From Clostridia bacterium (GTDB lineage Bacteria; Bacillota; Clostridia; Christensenellales; Aristaeellaceae), in NCBI GenBank assembly GCA_017543905.1, contig JAFYFC010000029.1, positions 62,001 to 126,000 of the forward strand: a stretch of 64,000 bases of DNA, in the 5' to 3' direction. The notes under the pieces were generated by a model, which did not search any database, was not told where the DNA came from, and saw nothing but the letters and a program-made list of their open reading frames with translations. Shown here piece after piece: positions 58,904 to 64,000 of the stretch. Made by a program: the position numbers and the translations under genes. Numbering within the stretch: the stretch's first letter is position 1; each line of letters starts with the position of its first letter.

Positions 58904-60256
58904 TCAATTCCTTTCAGCAGCTAATGCGTCGAGCATTTCAAGGCATTCGTCCCTGATAGTCTCGGCTACGCCGGCTTTGAACAGGCTCGAACGCGCCTCG
59001 TAGCCTCCCTCGGCGTAATCCTTCGCGAGCGGAAAATAGTTGGAGTAGCCGTTTACGCAGCAGCAGGGCAGCGCCAGACGCCATGTCTCAGCTGCTTTTA
59101 TTTCCCGTCCGGTTTCGGAAAACGGTTCGCCCGGTATGCCGATAAGCGCGACCGGGCCGACGCGCACGGCGCTCAGCAGCAGCTCAAATCCGTCAGGGCC
59201 GTTTTGCAGCTCGAGCATACGCTCCGCCTCTGCCACCACGGTAGTCAGCTGCATGCCCGTGAACGGGATTTCATTATCCCTGCCCGATAAGTGGAGCTCG
59301 CATATACGCCGGGCGTTTGGTATCTCTTCCGGCGCGGGCCGGTTCGACGGGCAGAATATTCGTTTCTGCGCGGCGTCCACGCTGACCTCGCCGCAGTATT
59401 CGACCTTGTCGTATATCTGCATGACCGCACCCGCGACCGCGCGTCCCATGTGACGGGCGTGCCCGTATCCGCGCATGCAGTCGTCGAAATCCATTTTGAG
59501 ATCGTTCATCGCCCCGCCCGACGGCTGCGTGTTTACGTGGTTTACGTCGCCGATGGCGCCGTTAAGCACCATGCACTTGACGCCGTCAAGCGATTTTTCG
59601 ACCGCGCGTCTCGCAAAGCCGGGCCAATCCGCCGAGATCACGCAGCCGCCTATCGTGTCCGGATGCACGGCAAAATGTGTTACGACGACCGTTTCGCCGC
59701 CGTCTCTGTCGAAGCGCAGCACGCTCACGCTGTCGTCGACCTCGCCGACGGGACACACGACCTCCGGGTTCCGTATGCCCGGATTGGTATGTATAGTGCC
59801 GTCCTTCATCCTGTACCTGCGGATGAACGCGATATCCGGAGCATGCGAGACCCCGAAACCCATGCGCGCCGGTTTAACGTCGTTAAGCGCGAGCCGCCCC
59901 GCGTCCGCGAGCCTTCTTCCGAGAAACGCGAAATACTCCTGCCTGAGCTCGGGCGCTGCGTCTCCGTCCAGCTGCGGGCCTGTATGCGTATGCGTGCAGG
60001 CGATAAAAACGCGTTCCGGAGATATATCGAGCGCTTGCGAAATCTTCCGCCGGATCGGATCGCAGTACGCGCTTTTAAGCTCCAGCAAATCCACGCTGTA
60101 TATAAGAACCGTACTCCTGCCGTCCGAAACCGCCAAGGCTCTCGCTTCCAGCTCGTCAAGCACCTGCTCTGCCAGACGCAGCTGATAGTAGCCGCCTATC
60201 GGTATGCCTAACGGCGGAGTTATGTTGACATTCGCAAATCCGACCGATAAACCCAT
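58904..60256 (-). CDS. Neutral/alkaline ceramidase-like hydrolase
   Basis: 450 residues. The N-terminus GLSVGFANVNITPPLGIPIGGYY and FIACTHTHTGPQLDG (metal-binding H-T-H) are hallmarks of the neutral ceramidase N-terminal domain family; VVTHFAVHPDTIGG and VALIGIPGEPFSETGREIK are further conserved strands. It lacks a signal peptide, unlike secreted ceramidases, so it is probably cytoplasmic and acts on a different amide or ester, perhaps an acylated or lactone sugar. GTG 60265 is an alternative start. It lies 4 bases from the epimerase and 29 from GH4, in a catabolic operon. Confidence 0.83.
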   Translation of the reverse strand: MGLSVGFANVNITPPLGIPIGGYYQLRLAEQVLDELEARALAVSDGRSTVLIYSVDLLELKSAYCDPIRRKISQALDISPERVFIACTHTHTGPQLDGDAAPELRQEYFAFLGRRLADAGRLALNDVKPARMGFGVSHAPDIAFIRRYRMKDGTIHTNPGIRNPEVVCPVGEVDDSVSVLRFDRDGGETVVVTHFAVHPDTIGGCVISADWPGFARRAVEKSLDGVKCMVLNGAIGDVNHVNTQPSGGAMNDLKMDFDDCMRGYGHARHMGRAVAGAVMQIYDKVEYCGEVSVDAAQKRIFCPSNRPAPEEIPNARRICELHLSGRDNEIPFTGMQLTTVVAEAERMLELQNGPDGFELLLSAVRVGPVALIGIPGEPFSETGREIKAAETWRLALPCCCVNGYSNYFPLAKDYAEGGYEARSSLFKAGVAETIRDECLEMLDALAAERN

Positions 60257-60285
60257 AGCGCTCACAGCCTTTCCAAAGTATCGTT

Positions 60286-61614
60286 TTAAGCCTTTATAAA
60301 CTGCCGGTTATAATCCATTATATCCTTCGTAACGTCGCGTATGCGGGTAAAATCCTGTACCAGCGGGTCCTGACACAGCGCGGAGGTGAGCTTGTCGGCG
60401 TCCCATTCCATCGCCGCCTCCATGAACATCTCCTCGCGCAGCGCCGTGGCCTGAACCACCAGACGTGCAGCGCCGGGCAGCGGGTTGGCTATCGCGGGAT
60501 GAACGCCGGTCGCGTCGAAGGTTACGAATGTCTCCACGACCGTGTCCAGCGGCAATTCGCGCGTCTGACCGTAGTTTCGGTAGTTCATCACGTCGTAAAA
60601 CTGTCTGCCGCCCTTGAGCGCCTCTATGACCCTGTCGGGATGCTCCTGACTTATCCTGAGCGGCGGCATTTTTCCGCTTTCAAGCGGCTTTACTATGTCG
60701 TCGCGCAGCTTTTCGACGGTCGCCGTGCGGTCCTTGATTCGGTCGTAATGCATGCCGAACAGGTCGCGGTTGACCTGCGTTCCGGTCGTCTGGTAATAGA
60801 ATTCCGCGCAGTGCTCGTCGCTGAGCCCCGGCATGCAGCCCAGTATATCCCAGAGGATAAAGCGGATGCGCTCGTTTTCACGCCCCGCGAAGGGATCGTC
60901 GAAGGTGATATTGCTCTTGCCCGCCCAGGCAGCCTCTATCATGCGTTTGCTGCGCATTATCTCAAGCGCGTCCTCGCCGTAAAACTTTACGTCTGTAAGG
61001 AACGAGCAGTGATCCACGCCCGAAACCGAGAAGCTCACGTGCTCGAAGCTGTCCGCGCCGAAGTACGGCAGGAGTATCTCAAGGTGATTTCTGATGCCGT
61101 GGCAGAAGCCGACCGCATGCACGTCCGCGTACTTCTGAACCGCGCGGGTCAGCGCCGTAAGGGGATTGGTCACGTTCAGCATCATCGCGTTCGGACAAAG
61201 ACGCTTCATTTTGAGCGCGATACGCACAAATTCCGGCACGTGGCGGACAGTGCGGCTTGCGCCGGCGATGCCGGATTCGCTGCCCTTCACGTTGTAAAAC
61301 CCGTGCCTGCGCGCGATGTAATGGTCCTCCAGCTCTGCGTCAAGCCCGCCGTGCGATATCGCGACGACCACGAAATCCGCGCCCTCGAGCGCTTCGTCCT
61401 CGTTCATGGTTTTCTTAAGCGTGATCGCCTGGTCGGGATACATGTTATTGTAGTATGAACAGAATGCGAACGTATCGTTCAGCGCCTTTTCGTTTATGTC
61501 GTAAAGGCAGAGTTCCGTCTGCCTGTCGTAAAACGGATTGCCGAGAAAGGTACTGTACAGTCCGTACGTCCAGGAATAAGAGCCGCCTCCCACCATGGCG
61601 ATTTTGAGCTTCAT
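60286..61614 (-). CDS. GH4 family glycosidase
   Basis: 442 residues. Complete GH4: NAD-binding KIAMVGGGSYSWTYGL (GGGS at 9-12), VVAISHGGLDAEL, MLNVTNPLTALTRAV (147-151) and the metal-binding GFCHGIRNHLEI with Cys171-His172, then the histidine-containing C-terminal half. These enzymes use NAD and manganese to split alpha- or beta-glycosides, often phosphorylated, through a redox mechanism. The exact glycoside (alpha-galactoside, alpha-glucoside or glucuronide) is not clear. It sits upstream of the ceramidase-like gene by 29 bases. Confidence 0.93.
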   Translation of the reverse strand: MKLKIAMVGGGSYSWTYGLYSTFLGNPFYDRQTELCLYDINEKALNDTFAFCSYYNNMYPDQAITLKKTMNEDEALEGADFVVVAISHGGLDAELEDHYIARRHGFYNVKGSESGIAGASRTVRHVPEFVRIALKMKRLCPNAMMLNVTNPLTALTRAVQKYADVHAVGFCHGIRNHLEILLPYFGADSFEHVSFSVSGVDHCSFLTDVKFYGEDALEIMRSKRMIEAAWAGKSNITFDDPFAGRENERIRFILWDILGCMPGLSDEHCAEFYYQTTGTQVNRDLFGMHYDRIKDRTATVEKLRDDIVKPLESGKMPPLRISQEHPDRVIEALKGGRQFYDVMNYRNYGQTRELPLDTVVETFVTFDATGVHPAIANPLPGAARLVVQATALREEMFMEAAMEWDADKLTSALCQDPLVQDFTRIRDVTKDIMDYNRQFIKA

Positions 61615-61639
61615 AGTTTTTCCTCCCCGTTATCATAAG

Positions 61640-63658
61640 CTACAGCAAGCTGCAGCGTTTTTTAAGCTCCGAAGCGATTTCCTCCGTGCCGAAGGCCGCA
61701 AGCGCGCCGGGCAGCGCCCAGGCGTGGGTATGCGTCTGGTCGTGATATTCGCTTTTTACGATCTCCTCATAGCTTTGGCACAGGCCGCTTGCCTGTACGT
61801 TTACACCGCAGAAAAGTGCGGCGCAGAGCGCGTATCTGTCCATATCGCCCTCTGAATACAGGCAAATACCGTCCGGCGCGGCCAGATCGGAGTCCTTAAG
61901 CGCATTACAGGCAGCGATCACGCTGCGCGTGCGCAGCGCGGCAAGACTGTCGCCCAGCTGGATCAGATACGCATTCAGCTTGTACATCGTGCTCCAGCTG
62001 ATATACATGTCGCTGCCGCCGAGCTTTGCGGGCAGCAGCGCGCCCTCGCCGGGCAAATCGAGTATGAGCGCCTGCCTGCCCTGTTCAAGCGTGCGGTGTA
62101 TGATATATGAGTGCTCCGCGATACGGCTTGTCCCGCCGGGCCACAGCATCACGGTTAGCGGACGCGGCGCGCCGCTTGCCCGCATACCGCGCAGGAGCAC
62201 GGCGTTCAGCCATATTCCGGCTTCCGGTCGGAATATTACGCAAAAGTACGCATAAGGCGCGCAGATTCCCTCGCGGTATACGCGCAGCGGGGGCAAAAGC
62301 CGGTTTTCCTCGTGACCTATACCGAGCAGCGCGCCCAGCCTGTCTGTAAGGGGCTTTTGCGGGCGCGCGCGTTCGGCTTCGGTTTTTATAAGCAGCCGTT
62401 CGGCTTCCTTTTGCAGCGTGTCCATGCCCGGGCGCGCTTTAAGTATGCAGCCTCCGGCCGCCCAAAGCGCGGACGCAGGCAGCGGTTCGAAACGGAAGCC
62501 CGCCAGCGCTCGCCCGCTCACGTCCTCTCCCATCAGACACCGACTGAACAGGCTGAGCGCGGCGCGCGCGAGCGTGGAGCCGTAAGCGTGCTCGCTTTCG
62601 GCGACGATTAGCTCCGGCAGGGACGGCTGAGGAGCGCCGCTTGCGCAGACTCGCTCAAGCACGGCGCAGGCCTCGTTCACGGCGCGGTACGTGCCTTCGA
62701 GCGGAAAGAAATCGTGCCTGTTCGCCAGCACCGCCACAGGCTTCGGCGCCATAGCCAGCAGTATGTCCGCGTAATCTATGCCCGCATGAAGGCTGCCCGG
62801 CCAGATCATCTCGTCGTCCGGGTCGACGCCCTCCTCCAGCATGCCCTGCATGTCGCTTATATACGCACAGGGCGCGGCGCAGGCAAACCTGTCCGCCGCG
62901 GCGAGCATGAGCATGGATACCTGCGTGCCGCCTCCGGAATGACCCGTAAGCGCGACGCGCGTACCGTCCACGTCCGGACGGCCTGTAAGATATTCAAGCG
63001 CCGCCAGCGCGTCGGAAACGAAATACCGCGCGAGGCTGACACCCATGAGCTTTAATTTCCAGTCCATCAGATCGTGCTCGCCCGAGCAGCCCTGTATCGG
63101 CTGAAAATCGTTTTCCGTGTCGTAATGCTCGAATCTCTCTCCCTCGCCGTAGGGGTCGAGCGCGAGCACCGCGAAGCCCGCGCTGCTAAACAGCTGCGCG
63201 GCGTACTGGTATTCTTTATCCGCTTTCCCGTCGTCGGTATGCCCTATCAGCAGCAGCACGGCCGGATGCGGGCCCTTCGTGTCGCGCGGCGTATAAACCG
63301 AGCAGGAGGCGTAATAATTCGGGCGGGTTTCAAGTATGACGTTTTCGACGCAAAAAGCTTTTGTCTCTATGCGCGAGCTTACTGTCGCGCTTATAAAAGA
63401 AGCATTCTCCGGCAAACCGCCGATACAGCGCAGAAAAGCCGCGCGCACAGCTTCCTGCCGCGCGCGCAGGATGGGCATGTCCGTAATGCTCTCACGGGCT
63501 TTACGGGAGTTTTCTATATAATTTTTAGCCTTGTCCCTGATATACGTGTACAGGTTCGTCGATACCTCGACCGGAGGCTTTTGGGTGAAGGCCTGTATTT
63601 CCCACAGCGTGCGGGCGGACGGGCGCAGGCTTTTGCCTTCTGACAATCTCGAGCGCAT
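61640..63658 (-). CDS. Tandem alpha/beta-hydrolase (acetylxylan-esterase-like), second half degenerate
   Basis: 672 residues. Residues 1-410 are an esterase: HPAVLLLIGHTDDGKADKEYQ, GFAVLALDPYGEGER, VALTGHSGGGTQVSML (GHSGGG serine about 241), VAVLANRHDFFPLEGTY (Asp) and VAESEHAYGSTLARA (His). Residues 430-672 form a second hydrolase-like domain (PLTVMLWPGGTSRIAEH, ALILDLPGEGALLP) in which the elbow reads GICLYSEGDMDRYAL, without the usual G-x-S-x-G, so it is probably inactive or binding only. ATG 63658 follows AGGAG at 8 bases. No signal peptide: cytoplasmic. It starts just 4 bases after nagA, sharing the operon. Confidence 0.85.
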   Translation of the reverse strand: MRSRLSEGKSLRPSARTLWEIQAFTQKPPVEVSTNLYTYIRDKAKNYIENSRKARESITDMPILRARQEAVRAAFLRCIGGLPENASFISATVSSRIETKAFCVENVILETRPNYYASCSVYTPRDTKGPHPAVLLLIGHTDDGKADKEYQYAAQLFSSAGFAVLALDPYGEGERFEHYDTENDFQPIQGCSGEHDLMDWKLKLMGVSLARYFVSDALAALEYLTGRPDVDGTRVALTGHSGGGTQVSMLMLAAADRFACAAPCAYISDMQGMLEEGVDPDDEMIWPGSLHAGIDYADILLAMAPKPVAVLANRHDFFPLEGTYRAVNEACAVLERVCASGAPQPSLPELIVAESEHAYGSTLARAALSLFSRCLMGEDVSGRALAGFRFEPLPASALWAAGGCILKARPGMDTLQKEAERLLIKTEAERARPQKPLTDRLGALLGIGHEENRLLPPLRVYREGICAPYAYFCVIFRPEAGIWLNAVLLRGMRASGAPRPLTVMLWPGGTSRIAEHSYIIHRTLEQGRQALILDLPGEGALLPAKLGGSDMYISWSTMYKLNAYLIQLGDSLAALRTRSVIAACNALKDSDLAAPDGICLYSEGDMDRYALCAALFCGVNVQASGLCQSYEEIVKSEYHDQTHTHAWALPGALAAFGTEEIASELKKRCSLL

Positions 63659-63662
63659 GCGC

Positions 63663-64000
63663 TTATCTCCTGTGTGCGTCAAGCTCGTCTCTGAGCACGC
63701 TTCCGCGCGCCATTACCCAGACAGGGCTGAGCTCTTTATTAAGTATCACGAGGTCCGCGTCGCAGCCCGGCGCGATGCGTCCCTTCTTCGCTGCGCCGAT
63801 GCGTCTGGCGGGGTTCTCGCCGGCCATGCGCACCGCCTGAGCCAAGGGGACGCCCGCCTTGACCATGTTCCCCACGCAGCGGTGGAGCGTAGCCACGCTG
63901 CCCGCAAAGGACTGGCGGCTGAGCAGCTTCATTACGCCGTCCTCGTATACGGTTTCCATGCCGTTTTCCTGCCGGTAAACCGTGCCTTCCTTAAGCTCGC
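63663..64000 (-). CDS. nagA: N-acetylglucosamine-6-phosphate deacetylase, C-terminal part (cut by window edge)
   Basis: About 112 residues of the C-terminus are inside the window, open to base 64000. LSRQSFAGSVATLHRCVGNMVKAGVPLAQAVRMAGENPARRIG and KGRIAPGCDADLVILNKELS, then WVMARGSVL, are the amidohydrolase C-terminus typical of NagA: G-S-x-x-T-L, late helix and the beta sandwich strand with DADLV. NagA removes the acetyl group from GlcNAc 6-phosphate. Other amidohydrolases share this tail, so the symbol is probable, not certain. Stop TAA at 63663; the esterase gene starts 4 bases later. Confidence 0.75.
   Translation of the reverse strand, partial: ELKEGTVYRQENGMETVYEDGVMKLLSRQSFAGSVATLHRCVGNMVKAGVPLAQAVRMAGENPARRIGAAKKGRIAPGCDADLVILNKELSPVWVMARGSVLRDELDAHRR

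Overview
The window looks like chromosome from an uncultured, gut-type Clostridia-like bacterium (Bacillota; Christensenellales-like is a guess). It is GC-rich with very frequent GCGC motifs. Bacillota markers are WhiA next to MurB, the rpsF-ssb-rpsR operon, an RqcH/NFACT protein, the TGS-type nucleoside kinase and class II MurG. TGA acts as a normal stop, and start sites usually carry GGAGG-type ribosome binding sites. No rRNA, tRNA, CRISPR array, phage or transposase gene was seen.

Layout. 1-9.5 kb (minus): MATE transporter (cut by the window edge), PfkB kinase, D-lyxose isomerase, a secreted DUF6273 protein, then whiA, murB and an MBOAT/DHHW O-acyltransferase pair. 9.5-12.4 kb (minus): sugar isomerase and an isomerase-dehydrogenase fusion. 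12.5-18.2 kb (plus): HD hydrolase, nucleoside kinase, secreted protein, argS, manA. 18.2-24.2 kb (minus): MgtC-like, DUF3089, cation/proton antiporter, hydrolase, rqcH. 24.3-25.7 kb: a cobalamin riboswitch and its likely target, a secreted DUF4430 (transcobalamin-like) protein, separated by a palindrome-rich repeat. 25.8-27.9 kb: a GH112 galacto-N-biose/lacto-N-biose phosphorylase. 28.2-32.7 kb (plus): rpsF-ssb-rpsR, a DUF1653-RecQ fusion and a pseudouridine-kinase-like gene. Then a DUF6020-type membrane protein (minus), murG (plus), ftsH (minus), a dehydrogenase and a 1241-residue membrane-anchored coiled-coil protein (plus). 43.9-46.3 kb: dehydrogenase, FRG-domain protein and TerB-like protein. 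46.4-55.5 kb: a second repeat copy, a URO-D family protein, and two sugar kinase/nucleotidyltransferase cassettes, the first with galE, the second a frameshifted membrane-kinase fusion. 55.6-64 kb (minus): DegT aminotransferase, then a catabolic cluster of DapA-like lyase, NAD epimerase, ceramidase-like hydrolase, GH4, tandem esterase and nagA (cut by the edge).

How the genes work together. GH112 phosphorylase, NahK-like kinases, UDP-sugar pyrophosphorylase-like enzymes, GalE and NagA form a plausible route from host mucin or milk-glycan disaccharides (galacto-N-biose, lacto-N-biose) to UDP-sugars and amino-sugar catabolism. Many other genes (Gfo/Idh/MocA dehydrogenases, TIM-barrel isomerases, PfkB kinases, GH4, esterases) point to broad scavenging of unusual or esterified sugars.

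Most notable: (1) a family of intergenic repeats built from short palindromes, with base changes that preserve pairing between copies; (2) one copy lying between a B12 riboswitch and its target gene; (3) a membrane-anchored hexosamine-kinase fusion broken by one base; (4) a coiled-coil protein with near-identical 35-residue (five-heptad) repeats; (5) a two-enzyme fusion that keeps an internal ribosome binding site.
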